A stretch of 64,000 nucleotides of DNA from Trinickia sp. Y13 (GTDB lineage: Bacteria; Pseudomonadota; Gammaproteobacteria; Burkholderiales; Burkholderiaceae), in NCBI RefSeq assembly GCF_029522115.1, contig NZ_JAKWFK010000014.1:62001-126000 (forward strand), written 5' to 3'. The notes below the pieces were generated by a model, which did not search any database, was not told the origin of the DNA, and was given only the letters and a program-made list of their open reading frames with translations. Positions 44,555 to 53,745 of this stretch are shown in pieces (the first letter of the stretch is position 1; every line of letters begins with the position of its first letter). Position numbers and translations under genes: made by a program.

Positions 44555-45265
44555 TCAGCGCCCGCCCGGCCATTCGAGCGTATCGGGCACGCCGCCCAGC
44601 ACCGGGCGCGCGGCAGTGCCGGACAGGATCAAGGTGTAGCTGCGACCGGCAGCCAGACGCGGGAGTGCGAACGGCGCGGAAACGGCCTCGCCGCAAACGG
44701 CGACCAAGGTCGCGGCGACCGGGTTGATCGAGCGCGCCGCGGCGTGCGCCGGAGCGACGCGATCGAAGACGACCGCGCCGGCATTGCGCTCGAGCGCGAC
44801 CTTCCCGTCGCATCCATCGATGAAATTGAACAGCCGCAACTGCGCGCGCAACGCGTCGGCGCTTGCCGCCGGCGCGGCGATCGGCAGTGCTCGCCAGCCG
44901 CGTGCACCGTCGCGCTCGATCGCCACGGTGATCGTCGAGCCCGCCGTGTCGCTGCCCGCCACCCGTGCGGCGGCAGCTTCTTGCGCCGCCATCGCGCCAT
45001 CCACCTCGACACCGAGCGGCGTGCCGGGCCGCACGACGTCGAGCGCGGTCGCCGCGCCGGGCGCGAGTTCGATCGGCCGCGCGCCGCCCGGCAGTGCAAC
45101 TTTCGCGGCGCGCGCCGAAAGGTTGACGACGCGAAGATATGTGGCGTCTGCCGGCGGTTGGGGGCCGTATAAGCTCGCGACATCGTCGGCAGCCGCGATA
45201 GCCGGAATGGGCGCGGCGGCAATCATGGCCGTCAGGGCGAGTGCGCGCGCACGGCGAGTTCCCAT
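44555..45265 (-). CDS. AlgF-like periplasmic acetylation protein
   Basis: A 236-residue periplasmic protein. The signal peptide is TRRARALALTAMIAAAPIPA ending AIAA. LYGPQPPADATYLRVVNLSA at the start of the mature part is the AlgF-type signature, and a second beta-rich half (LRLFNFIDGCDGKVALERNA) follows. AlgF takes part in alginate O-acetylation with AlgI/AlgJ/AlgX. The start at 45265 gives the best signal peptide. It lies between the AlgJ/X-like genes and the NfrA-like gene. Confidence 0.82.
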   Translation of the reverse strand: MGTRRARALALTAMIAAAPIPAIAAADDVASLYGPQPPADATYLRVVNLSARAAKVALPGGARPIELAPGAATALDVVRPGTPLGVEVDGAMAAQEAAAARVAGSDTAGSTITVAIERDGARGWRALPIAAPAASADALRAQLRLFNFIDGCDGKVALERNAGAVVFDRVAPAHAAARSINPVAATLVAVCGEAVSAPFALPRLAAGRSYTLILSGTAARPVLGGVPDTLEWPGGR

Positions 45266-45381
45266 GCCGGGTTTCTGTTTCGAGTATTCGGTTCGGGTTT
45301 CGGTTCGGTTCGTCATCGCAAGGATCGCAATCGTGGTTCGAATCATTTGAGAACGAGCGGCGAGGCTCGAATGGGCCGCCT

Positions 45382-48003
45382 TCAATAAGAAAACACCGCG
45401 CTGCAAAACGCGCCGCGCGCACGGTCGTCGCCGGTCACCTTCCAGCGGTACTGGACCGAGAGCTGGACCGATGAGCGCAAGGTGTCGTATTTGCCGTCGC
45501 GAAATCCGTAGCGCAGGGTCACGCCTACGCCCGCGCCCACCGGCACGCTGCCATCGACGCTCGTGTCGTAATCGGCGCCGAGCACGGCGTAAGGAAACAC
45601 CGTCAAGCGCGGGCTCACGCGGTCGATTCGGTAGCTGCGTCCCGCCTCGACGACCGCCGTCGCGTAGTTCGATTCGTGCGTTAGGTAGCGGCCGCCTTCC
45701 GCGTAGACCGACAACGTCCACCACGACGGCACGTCGACGCGCCGCTCGATGCCCCTGCCGCCCGAGTAGGCGAGCCGTGCGAGCCAATCGCCCTCGGCCT
45801 GCGAGCCGATCGGGACGATCCGTTCGAAGGCGGCGATGGCGTCGACGCTTGCGAACGGCTTGCCGCGCACACCGAACGCGGCCTCGAGCGAGCTTGCGCC
45901 GCTCGCCCCGCCGCTCGAGACGCCGAAGCTCTCATAGCCGCGTGCGTAGAGCTCCAACATGCGATCGCCGAGACTGCCGAGCGGACGCCAGTACGCCTCC
46001 GCGCCCGTTTGCCAGTTGTTGCTCGCGGTAGAGGCCGGCGTGCTCGAATACCCCGGCTGCAGTCCCGCGCCGCGGTAGTCCAGCGAGACGTCGAAGCCCC
46101 ATTTGCGCGTCGCCTCCGAATGCGCGGCCCGCAAGCCTTCGAGTTCCTGCGCCGCTTCGGCCTGCGCGGCAGCGGCCTTTTGCCGACGCTTGTCTTGAAC
46201 AGGAACGCGTGGCTGCTTATCGATGGCGCTCGAACGCGCGGAAGCGGAATCGGAACCGGGAACGTGAGTTGAAGCCGAGGCTGGGGCGAGCGCGTCGATC
46301 GCGCGCTCGAAGTAGCGCGCCGACTGCGCATCGCGATCGGCCGCCGCCGCGGCATAGCCGGCGTCGGCGAGCGACAGGCCGGCCAGCTTGCCCTGCGCGT
46401 CGGCGTGCTCGAACGCGGTCAACGCGTGCGCATCGTCGCCCGCTTGGCGCGCGACATAGCCCGCCTGCAGCGCGGGCAGCGAGTCGAGCAAGCCGTCCTC
46501 GATCAGGCGGCGCGCTTCATGGGTGGCCTCACGCGTCTGCCCTGCCTCTTCGAGCGCGTCGATCAATGCCGCGCGGTGCTGCGCACTCTGGGGTGCGGCC
46601 GCCACCGCTTCGCGCGCATAGCGCACGGCTGCGCGCTTGTCGCCCCGCTCGCTCGCGGCATCGCGCGCACGGCCAGAAGCAAACGCCGGATCGGCCGGCC
46701 ATACGTCGCAGCTCGCGCCGAAGTCGGGATCGTCCTGGCAGTCGGCGATGGGCCGCACTGCGCTCAACGCCGGCGCCGTCATGTTTGCGTTGCCGAGGAG
46801 CCTGCGCGCGCGGCCAAGGCGCTCTGCGACGAGCGCGTCGGTATCGTCGCCAAGCGGCGGCATCGCCGAGAGCCGATCGAGCGCATGCTGCGCCTGGCCT
46901 TGCGCCATCCAGATGTCGGCCGCAATCGCGCGCGCGCTGTTCCGTGTGGAGCGTGTGGCGTCTTCACGGCGTAACGCCGCGTCCAGATCGGCGTCGGCGA
47001 GCGCGAGACGTTGCTGCTCGGCGCGCGCGAAGGCGCGAAAGACGAACGGCATGACTTCCGTGTCGTCGTAAGCGATGGCGTCGCTGGCCGCTTGCTCGAG
47101 GCCAGCCCAATCGCCCGCCGCAATCAAAGCGTCGAACAAGGCGACGCGATAGTCGATGTTGTCGGGGGCATAGGCCACGGCTTCGCGCGCCGCGGCAGTA
47201 GCCTCGCCCAAGCGTGCGCCTTGGCGTGCGGCGAACGCGCGGTGCGACGCCTTCGGCGCCATGCCATTGCCGATGAAGGTGCGCCGCAGCCTGAGGTCAT
47301 CGCTATCGCCGAAGCGTTGCACCGCTTCGACATCGGCCTGCCATGCGAGCGCGTCGTTGCCGGCCGCGCTTGCCGAATCGATCAGCAACAGACGCAAACG
47401 CAGCACGTCGGGCCGCGCCGCGATCGCACGCTGCGCCTCTGGCACGGCGTCGGCATAGCGCTTCTCGCCGTAGGCGCGATACGCCCGCCCCGCGGCTTCG
47501 AATGCTTCGCCCGTCAAGACATCGCCCGGTGCGCTCGGCCGCAGCGTGCGCGGCCTGGCCGCCGCGGCAACCGCGTCGATTTGCGCTCGGCGCTTGATCA
47601 AGGGACGGCGCGGCCCCAAATCGCCGATCGCCTGACCGAGCACGGCGCTCGCCGCGCCATAGCGGCGCTGGGCCGCGAGCGTATTGGCTAGCAGCAATCT
47701 GAGTTCAAGCACGTCGGGGCGCTGACGGATGGCCTCTCGCGCGAGCGCTTCGGCCTGTCGGTAGTCGCGCCGTTCGAACTGCGCGTAGGCTTGCTGCGCC
47801 ACGCGATAGGCAGCGCCACCCAGCGCCGGCGGTTCGACGTCGCGCTCGCTCGCGTGCCCCGCCGCTGCCGCGAAGATGGTATAGGCAAGGCAAGCCTGCG
47901 CCATACGCCGCAGGCGCGCGGCACGACAACCCGGCAACGAGAACGCTCGCGCCGTGCACGCCACGGCCGCCGTAGGTTGATGAACGTTCAAGTCGCGGCT
48001 CAT
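45382..48003 (-). CDS. nfrA: NfrA-like outer-membrane polysaccharide export protein
   Basis: An 873-residue protein. After an unusually long N-terminus (a typical signal could start at Met34, AQACLAYTIFAAAAGHASE) come TPR-like helical repeats (AYAQFERRDYRQAEALAREAI). The last 230 residues form the NfrA C-terminal beta-barrel-like domain (WGFDVSLDYRGAGLQPGYSS, then WQTGAEAYWRPLG and LRYGFRDGKYDTL) ending in AVFSY. NfrA is the phage N4 receptor component and is thought to export the NfrB-made glycan. Its start overlaps the nfrB stop by four bases. Confidence 0.88.
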   Translation of the reverse strand: MSRDLNVHQPTAAVACTARAFSLPGCRAARLRRMAQACLAYTIFAAAAGHASERDVEPPALGGAAYRVAQQAYAQFERRDYRQAEALAREAIRQRPDVLELRLLLANTLAAQRRYGAASAVLGQAIGDLGPRRPLIKRRAQIDAVAAAARPRTLRPSAPGDVLTGEAFEAAGRAYRAYGEKRYADAVPEAQRAIAARPDVLRLRLLLIDSASAAGNDALAWQADVEAVQRFGDSDDLRLRRTFIGNGMAPKASHRAFAARQGARLGEATAAAREAVAYAPDNIDYRVALFDALIAAGDWAGLEQAASDAIAYDDTEVMPFVFRAFARAEQQRLALADADLDAALRREDATRSTRNSARAIAADIWMAQGQAQHALDRLSAMPPLGDDTDALVAERLGRARRLLGNANMTAPALSAVRPIADCQDDPDFGASCDVWPADPAFASGRARDAASERGDKRAAVRYAREAVAAAPQSAQHRAALIDALEEAGQTREATHEARRLIEDGLLDSLPALQAGYVARQAGDDAHALTAFEHADAQGKLAGLSLADAGYAAAAADRDAQSARYFERAIDALAPASASTHVPGSDSASARSSAIDKQPRVPVQDKRRQKAAAAQAEAAQELEGLRAAHSEATRKWGFDVSLDYRGAGLQPGYSSTPASTASNNWQTGAEAYWRPLGSLGDRMLELYARGYESFGVSSGGASGASSLEAAFGVRGKPFASVDAIAAFERIVPIGSQAEGDWLARLAYSGGRGIERRVDVPSWWTLSVYAEGGRYLTHESNYATAVVEAGRSYRIDRVSPRLTVFPYAVLGADYDTSVDGSVPVGAGVGVTLRYGFRDGKYDTLRSSVQLSVQYRWKVTGDDRARGAFCSAVFSY

Positions 48004-50186
48004 GAACTCGCCCCCGACAAGCTGCTGAGACGGCGCTGCTCGTCGACGACGCGCTCGATCGCTTCACGCGAAACCACGCCGCGCGCGACCATGAAATCGC
48101 CGATGCGGCCATGGCGGTCGGGATGGTATTCGGTCAGGGCCGCTTCGAACGCTTGCCGGCGCACGAACCCGCGCTCGATGAGCAAATCGCCGATGAGCGG
48201 GATGCTGCGCAGCGCAGAAGCTTGCGGTTGTGCTTGCGGTTGTGCTTGCGGTTGCGCCTTTGCTCGCGGCGCATCCTCCAAGCCTCCGCGCAGCCGCCTA
48301 AGCCCGAATGCGATCTCGCCCTCGCGCACGATCCTCTGCTCCACGCTCGCGCCGATTTGCGCTTGAAGCTGCGCGAGCAAGGCGTCGCCGAGCGGGCTCG
48401 CCGTCAACACGACCGCGCGCCCGGCCGCATCGAAACCTTGCGGCAACACGCGCAAGCGAATGATCGTCTCGAGCGGCAATTGTCCGCGATGGCGTTCGAG
48501 CGCATCGGCATCGAGCACTCCGCGTTCCAACTCGGCCTGAAATGCGATGGCTTCGGCCAGGGTCTCGTCATCGAGCCAGCCCTTGGCCATCAGCACGCGT
48601 CCCAGCGGCGCTTCGCGCGCGTGCGCCTCATCGAGCGCGCTACGCAGCTTCTGCGCGTCGATGGCCTGCCAGGAGATCAAGAGTTCGCCCAAGCGTTGCC
48701 GCCGATCGACCAAGCCATCGGCGGACGGAAAATCGTGCATCGTCTTGTCCCAAGCGAGCCGCTTGCCGGTCGCCATATGCACGGCGAACAAGCGCCAGGC
48801 GCGCGCCACCGCCAGAAAATTGATGAAGTTCGCGATTACCATGCGCGGAGCGGACAGCAAGCCATGCTCCCAGCCATATAGGCGCGTCACGAAGTACATG
48901 CGCTGCACGGCGCGCAACGCCAATGCGACGGCATTGAACCAAAGCAATGCGCGAAACCAGCTGGCATCGGCCAGCGCAGAGGCCGCGAACGGCGGCGCCA
49001 TGCCGAGCGCATCGGCCAGGGCGAACAGCAGGAATTGGGCGACGAGGACATAAGCGAGCATGCCGACGATCGCCGTCACCGTGCCTTTGCGATCGCGCAG
49101 CAACAGATAACGGTTGGCGAGCGAACCCGAGAACCCGGTTTGACGCCAACCTTGCAAGCCGATGCCGAGCGTCCAGCGGGCGCGCTGCCGATACGCCGTG
49201 CGCAGCGTGTCGGGGAAGAACTCGCGCACGCAAAGCGGCATCGCCAACGTGAATTCGCGCACGGGGCCCAACCCGAACCAAGTCTTGCGGCGCGCGGCGA
49301 AGGTGACGGGAAAGCGCGCAAAGATCGACTGCATGCCGAGCTTGGCCAAGCGCGTGCCGACGTCGTAGTCTTCGGTGAGACTCTCGGTGTTGAACGGTTG
49401 ATTGTTCGTCTGCTCGCTCAAAGCGAGCAGTGCGCGCCGCGAGAAGCAGGTGCCGACGCCCGCCGACGGCACCGCGCCAGCGAGGCTCTCGCGCACGACG
49501 AGATCCTTCGCATGCCATTCGGCGAATTCGTCCATATACGTACCCGCGACGAGCTCGAACCAATGGCGCTCGAGCGAGGCGACGGGCAGTTGAATCATGT
49601 CCTTGCGCGGCAGCAAGTAATTGAAGAACTTCAATTCGAGCGGATGCAAGACGTCCTCGCTGTCGTGCAGCACGACGCCCGCGAACTCGATACCGCTTTC
49701 CTGCTCGTGCTTGAAAATCGCCTGGATGACCCAGTTCAAGCAATCGGCTTTGCAAGTGGGGCCGTCGTGCGGCACCTCGACGCGCCGCAGTTGCCGGTAG
49801 CGGCGCCGCATGCGCTCGACTTGCTCGACCGTGCGCGCGTCGTTGCGATAAGTGCCGACGAAGACGACATAACGCCGGTAGTCGAGCACGCGCACCATGT
49901 CTTCCAGCATCGCCGCGATCACGTCGTATTCGAGCCAAGCGGGCACCATGATCGCGATCGGCTGCTCTTCGCGCACATGCAGTTGCTCGACGGTCAGCGC
50001 GCGGTAGCGCCGCTTCACGGTGAAGTGCCGATAGATCTCGCGCGACCAATACCAGAGATCGACGAACAAATCGTCGAGGCTCGAGACGAAGATGACGACC
50101 GCGACCACGGCCGAGAGCGCCTCGAGCATCGTGAAATAGCGGCTCATGGCATAGCCGCCGTACCACTGCAGCGCGACGAGGCTCAT
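48000..50186 (-). CDS. nfrB: NfrB-like GT2 polysaccharide synthase with MshEN c-di-GMP-binding modules
   Basis: A 728-residue membrane synthase. Two N-terminal helices precede the GT2 domain (about 75-345): HDSED (174-178), EDYD (272-275) and the QRARW motif (334-338) typical of processive synthases. More helices follow to about residue 470. Residues 498-635 form an MshEN-type module with RLGELL and PLGRVL repeats. A Gln/Pro-rich linker (AQPQ repeats, 643-657) then leads to a second MshEN-like half (LIGDLLIERGFV, RIGDFMVARGVV). MshEN domains bind c-di-GMP, as in E. coli NfrB. It overlaps its neighbours at both ends by ATGA. Confidence 0.9.
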   Translation of the reverse strand: MSLVALQWYGGYAMSRYFTMLEALSAVVAVVIFVSSLDDLFVDLWYWSREIYRHFTVKRRYRALTVEQLHVREEQPIAIMVPAWLEYDVIAAMLEDMVRVLDYRRYVVFVGTYRNDARTVEQVERMRRRYRQLRRVEVPHDGPTCKADCLNWVIQAIFKHEQESGIEFAGVVLHDSEDVLHPLELKFFNYLLPRKDMIQLPVASLERHWFELVAGTYMDEFAEWHAKDLVVRESLAGAVPSAGVGTCFSRRALLALSEQTNNQPFNTESLTEDYDVGTRLAKLGMQSIFARFPVTFAARRKTWFGLGPVREFTLAMPLCVREFFPDTLRTAYRQRARWTLGIGLQGWRQTGFSGSLANRYLLLRDRKGTVTAIVGMLAYVLVAQFLLFALADALGMAPPFAASALADASWFRALLWFNAVALALRAVQRMYFVTRLYGWEHGLLSAPRMVIANFINFLAVARAWRLFAVHMATGKRLAWDKTMHDFPSADGLVDRRQRLGELLISWQAIDAQKLRSALDEAHAREAPLGRVLMAKGWLDDETLAEAIAFQAELERGVLDADALERHRGQLPLETIIRLRVLPQGFDAAGRAVVLTASPLGDALLAQLQAQIGASVEQRIVREGEIAFGLRRLRGGLEDAPRAKAQPQAQPQAQPQASALRSIPLIGDLLIERGFVRRQAFEAALTEYHPDRHGRIGDFMVARGVVSREAIERVVDEQRRLSSLSGASS
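48221..48256. repeat. 12-base tandem repeat in nfrB (three copies)
   Basis: The unit CTTGCGGTTGTG occurs three times in a row (the last ends CG). It encodes the AQPQ repeats of the linker between the two MshEN modules. Copy number changes would alter linker length in four-residue steps without a frameshift. Confidence 0.85.
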
Positions 50187-52405
50187 CGCTCGCCGTCCTT
50201 GGCCCGATGGCGGCGGCGTTCGATGCCCGCGATCGCCACGAGCGCGATCAGAAAGGCGACGATGCCCGCGGCGACGAGCCACGGCAAGCGACGCGAGAAG
50301 ACATCGGCGCGCGTGCTATCGGTAACGACCTCGCCCGGATGACGCGAATCGAACAACCGCGCTACGCCATTCGATGCGACGAGGGCAACGTCCCCGCGCA
50401 CGAGGCGCAAGGTGGCCGGCAGTTGCGGCGCCTCGCGGCCGAGCGAGCGATAGGCGATGCCGGTGGCGCCGTTCGAGTGCGCGACGTCGATCACGGCAAG
50501 GTTCGACAAACCGGACACATCCGCATAGACGCGCCCCGATGCATCGACGAGCTTGAGGCGATCGGCGGACCATTGCGCGCGGGCGTCCTCTTGCTGCAAC
50601 GCTACGTCGGCAGCGAGGAACGGCCCGCTCGGCGCGGCTGCCGCGCCGTCTTTCACGACGGCGAGCGTGGCGCGCGACGGCGCGAGGCCGGCAGCGTTGA
50701 CCAAGCGCGCGAGCCGCGGCAATGCCTCGGTTGCATCGTCGAGATAGGCCGCGGGCACGAACACGCTCGCGGCCGTGGCAAAGCGCGGCAGCATGCCGAT
50801 GAAATCGTCCTCGACGGCGGCGCGTGCGAGCGTCAGATGACTCGTCGGCAGCACGGCCACCGGATACCCTTGCGAGCGCGCCTCGCAGCCGCCGTCGGGG
50901 CGGCGCTGAAACACGACGCGCAAGACGTTGGTCGGCGCCAGCGCGAAGCGCGGCACGTGCGCGACGATCGTCTCGGGCTTGCCGTCCTCGCGAAGCATCT
51001 TCGAGCCGATCAGCACGCCGTTGAAATACACGGAAGCGATGTCGCCGTCGTGGTGCGGCGTCGGTGCGGCCGCGAGGTCGAGCACGACGTCATCGGGTAG
51101 CTTGCCGCTGCCGGCAACGGCCGACAGATCGAAGCTCGCGTCCCACATGGCGCGACCGAGCACGTCGAGCGTGCGCGGCTCGCCGCCCAGCGCGGAGAGC
51201 GCGATGCGATCGGCCTCGGGTGCGAGCGCGTCGTCGAGACGATGCACGACGTAGCGATCGGCGAGCCCGACGGCGCGCCAGTCTCGCGCGAGCGCTTGCG
51301 CCGCGCTCGCATCGCCTACGACGATGGCCGCTTGTCCCGGCAAATGCGCGACGCGAATCTCGCCCGCTGCGAGCGGCTGCTCGATGGGTGCAAACACCCG
51401 CGCGCGCCAAGCATCGAACGCGACCGCCCCCGCGGGCGAGACCGCTGCGATCTGCGTGCGCAGCGCATCGAGCGCCGCACGCGTTTGCCCGCGCAGTGCG
51501 TCGTCGGCGATCACGACATCGGGCGCGAAGGCCTGGCGCGATGCGAGCGTCAGGAGCGCGCCCGCCATCGCCGCGTCGGAAAGCTTCACGTCGCCGCCCG
51601 CGGCAAGCGCGGCGAACGCTGGGACCGCGCGCAACGCAGTCGGCACGTCGGCCGCATCGACTTGGGCCGTCTCACCCACCGCGGGCCACACGCGCGTGAC
51701 CGGCGCCCGCCCTTCGCGTTCCATCAACGCTTGCACACGCCAGGCGGTATCGAAGGCTGCTTCGCCGACATGCCGTCCCGAGATCGCGACGACGGGTGCG
51801 AGCGGCAATGCGCTCCACGCCGTGCGCACGTCGGTGATGGCCTCGGGATCGAAGCGATAGGAGAGCCGCGAGCCAGGCGCGACGCGCAACACGTTGCCGA
51901 TGGCCGTTTGATCCGTGCAGAGCCGATCGTCGATCACCGACGCCCATTGCAGGCCGACGCGCACGAAGCCGCTCGGCCGCGGCGCCCCGTCCACGCCGAT
52001 GCGCGCCTGCGCATCGCCTTGCGCTTGCGGGAAGCTACGCGCGAGCACCGGCGCGCCGTCGAGCGACACGAGCAGCGTTTCGCGCCCGCCGTCGGCGTGC
52101 AGGAAGCCTCCATCCAGTTGCAGCGTCGCATCGGAGAGCGGCACGCCGGCCGGAACCGGCAGATACAGTTCGTGGCGCGCGTCGGGCGCCGACAGGACGA
52201 TCGGCTCGCGCACGCCCAGGTCGGAAAGCGCCACGTTGCGTGTCGTCACGCGATGCTCGCTCAGATGACGAAAGGCGTCTGCGATGCCGCTCGCCGACGC
52301 ATCACTCGCGGCGGCGCGGACACCATGGGCGAAAACCAGGAGGGACGCGGCGGCAAGCGCGAGGCGAAGGCGCACGGCGGTGCGCGCGGAGGGATCGGAG
52401 GTCAC
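50183..52405 (-). CDS. BcsB-like periplasmic cellulose-synthase regulatory subunit
   Basis: A 740-residue periplasmic protein tethered to the inner membrane. The signal peptide is RLRLALAAASLLVFAHGVRA. The mature part has the jelly-roll/ferredoxin-like repeats of BcsB (LYLPVPAGVPLSDATLQLDGGFLHADG in part, then IASVYFNGVLIGSKML and NVLRVVFQRRPDGGCEA), and the C-terminal anchor is LPWLVAAGIVAFLIALVAIAG. BcsB partners the synthase in cellulose secretion; here it should partner NfrB. The GTG at 52405 gives the signal peptide; the same frame extends much further upstream but through the wecB gene. Its stop overlaps nfrB by four bases. Confidence 0.87.
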   Translation of the reverse strand: MTSDPSARTAVRLRLALAAASLLVFAHGVRAAASDASASGIADAFRHLSEHRVTTRNVALSDLGVREPIVLSAPDARHELYLPVPAGVPLSDATLQLDGGFLHADGGRETLLVSLDGAPVLARSFPQAQGDAQARIGVDGAPRPSGFVRVGLQWASVIDDRLCTDQTAIGNVLRVAPGSRLSYRFDPEAITDVRTAWSALPLAPVVAISGRHVGEAAFDTAWRVQALMEREGRAPVTRVWPAVGETAQVDAADVPTALRAVPAFAALAAGGDVKLSDAAMAGALLTLASRQAFAPDVVIADDALRGQTRAALDALRTQIAAVSPAGAVAFDAWRARVFAPIEQPLAAGEIRVAHLPGQAAIVVGDASAAQALARDWRAVGLADRYVVHRLDDALAPEADRIALSALGGEPRTLDVLGRAMWDASFDLSAVAGSGKLPDDVVLDLAAAPTPHHDGDIASVYFNGVLIGSKMLREDGKPETIVAHVPRFALAPTNVLRVVFQRRPDGGCEARSQGYPVAVLPTSHLTLARAAVEDDFIGMLPRFATAASVFVPAAYLDDATEALPRLARLVNAAGLAPSRATLAVVKDGAAAAPSGPFLAADVALQQEDARAQWSADRLKLVDASGRVYADVSGLSNLAVIDVAHSNGATGIAYRSLGREAPQLPATLRLVRGDVALVASNGVARLFDSRHPGEVVTDSTRADVFSRRLPWLVAAGIVAFLIALVAIAGIERRRHRAKDGER

Positions 52406-52551
52406 GATAATTCGGTCGGTTCGGTTCAGTGCTTTGAATGCGTGGAAGAAGAAGACCGGACGACCCACCGGCTCGCGGATCGCCTCGATGGGCCACCCGT
52501 CGCGTCGATGGCGCAAACGGCCGGCGACGCCACGGCACAGCGGTGAGCGCG

Positions 52552-53745
52552 CTAGAGCGGCATGGCGTCCTCCAAGGCCTCGGTGGGCGTCGCGTAGGGC
52601 CGCGTGAAGCTCGCGAATTCGATGAACGGGCGGCCCGCGACAGCGGCGGCGATGCGCTCGGCTGCGTGGCCGTCGCCGTAGGGGCTGATCGGCTCGCACG
52701 GCGAAGCGCCGTTGTTGCACCGGTCCAGCAATGCGCGCACGCCTTGAACGATCGTGTCGGCATGCGTGCCGACGAGGCGCACGGCCCCTGCTGCGAGCGC
52801 TTCGGGCCGCTCGGTGACCTCGCGCATGACGAGCACAGGCTTGCCGAGCGCGGGGGCTTCCTCCTGCACGCCGCCCGAATCGGTCAGCACGATGGCGGCC
52901 CGCTGCATGAGCCGCACGAAGCCGAGATAGTCGAGCGGCTCGATCAAATGCAGGTTGGGCGTCGCGCCGATGCGCGCATAGGCCGGGCCCCGCACGTTCG
53001 GGTTCAGATGAATCGGATAGACGATTTGGACCTCGCCGCTGCGCGCAAGCGTGTCGAGCGCCGCGCAAATCGAGGCGAAGCCTTCGCCGAAACTTTCTCT
53101 GCGGTGCCCGGTGACGAGCACGATCGGCATCGCCTCGTTCAGTTGGGGCAAACGCGCGTCCAGCCGCTGGCGCAGCTCGGGGTCGGCGTCGATGCTCGCC
53201 GCCGCCATGTAGAGCGCATCGATCACGGTGTTGCCCGTCACGAAGATGCGCCCGGCGAGCGACTCGGTCATCAGGTTCGCCTTGGCGCTTTGCGTCGGCG
53301 CGAACATGAGATCGCTGATGGCGTCGACGATGCGACGGTTCATTTCCTCGGGCCACGGGCTCGACATATCGCCCGTGCGCAAGCCCGCTTCGACATGGCC
53401 GACCGGAATCCGGCGGTGAAACGCCGCCAACGCCGCGGCGCAGGCGGTGGTCGTGTCGCCATGCACGAGCACGCGATCGGGCCGTTCCTGCGCGAGGATG
53501 TCGTCGAACGAGAAGATCAGGCGGGAAGCGAGACCGTTCAGCGTTTGATTGGCCGTCATCAAGGCAAGGTCGTAACGAGGACGAATATCGAACAGCTCGA
53601 GCACTTGCTCGAGCATCGATCGATGCTGGCCGCTCACGCAGACGATCGACTCGAGTCCCGGCGTTTTATCGAGCGCTTTGATGACGGGCGCCATCTTGAT
53701 CGCTTCGGGACGCGTGCCGAAAACGGACATGATTTTTGTTGCCAT
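52552..53745 (-). CDS. wecB: UDP-N-acetylglucosamine 2-epimerase (non-hydrolysing)
   Basis: A 397-residue cytosolic enzyme interconverting UDP-GlcNAc and UDP-ManNAc. Family motifs are KIMSVFGTRPEAIKMAPVI, VCVSGQHRSMLEQVL, VGHVEAGLRTGD, VTGHRRESFGEGF and LTDSGGVQEEAPALGKPVL. In E. coli the Nfr glycan depends on WecB-made UDP-ManNAc, so its position as first gene of this operon fits a ManNAc-containing polysaccharide. GGGGATTATC precedes the ATG region. About 600 bases of non-coding DNA upstream should contain the operon promoter. Confidence 0.95.
   Translation of the reverse strand: MATKIMSVFGTRPEAIKMAPVIKALDKTPGLESIVCVSGQHRSMLEQVLELFDIRPRYDLALMTANQTLNGLASRLIFSFDDILAQERPDRVLVHGDTTTACAAALAAFHRRIPVGHVEAGLRTGDMSSPWPEEMNRRIVDAISDLMFAPTQSAKANLMTESLAGRIFVTGNTVIDALYMAAASIDADPELRQRLDARLPQLNEAMPIVLVTGHRRESFGEGFASICAALDTLARSGEVQIVYPIHLNPNVRGPAYARIGATPNLHLIEPLDYLGFVRLMQRAAIVLTDSGGVQEEAPALGKPVLVMREVTERPEALAAGAVRLVGTHADTIVQGVRALLDRCNNGASPCEPISPYGDGHAAERIAAAVAGRPFIEFASFTRPYATPTEALEDAMPL

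Noticed and set aside
48004-50282. Longer nfrB start upstream of 50186
   Set aside because: The extension overlaps the BcsB-like gene and is Arg-rich; the ATGA overlap at 50186 is the natural start.
52406-53356. N-terminal extension of the BcsB-like gene
   Set aside because: The frame stays open through wecB, but the extension is Arg/His-rich and out of frame with wecB; the signal peptide starts at 52405.
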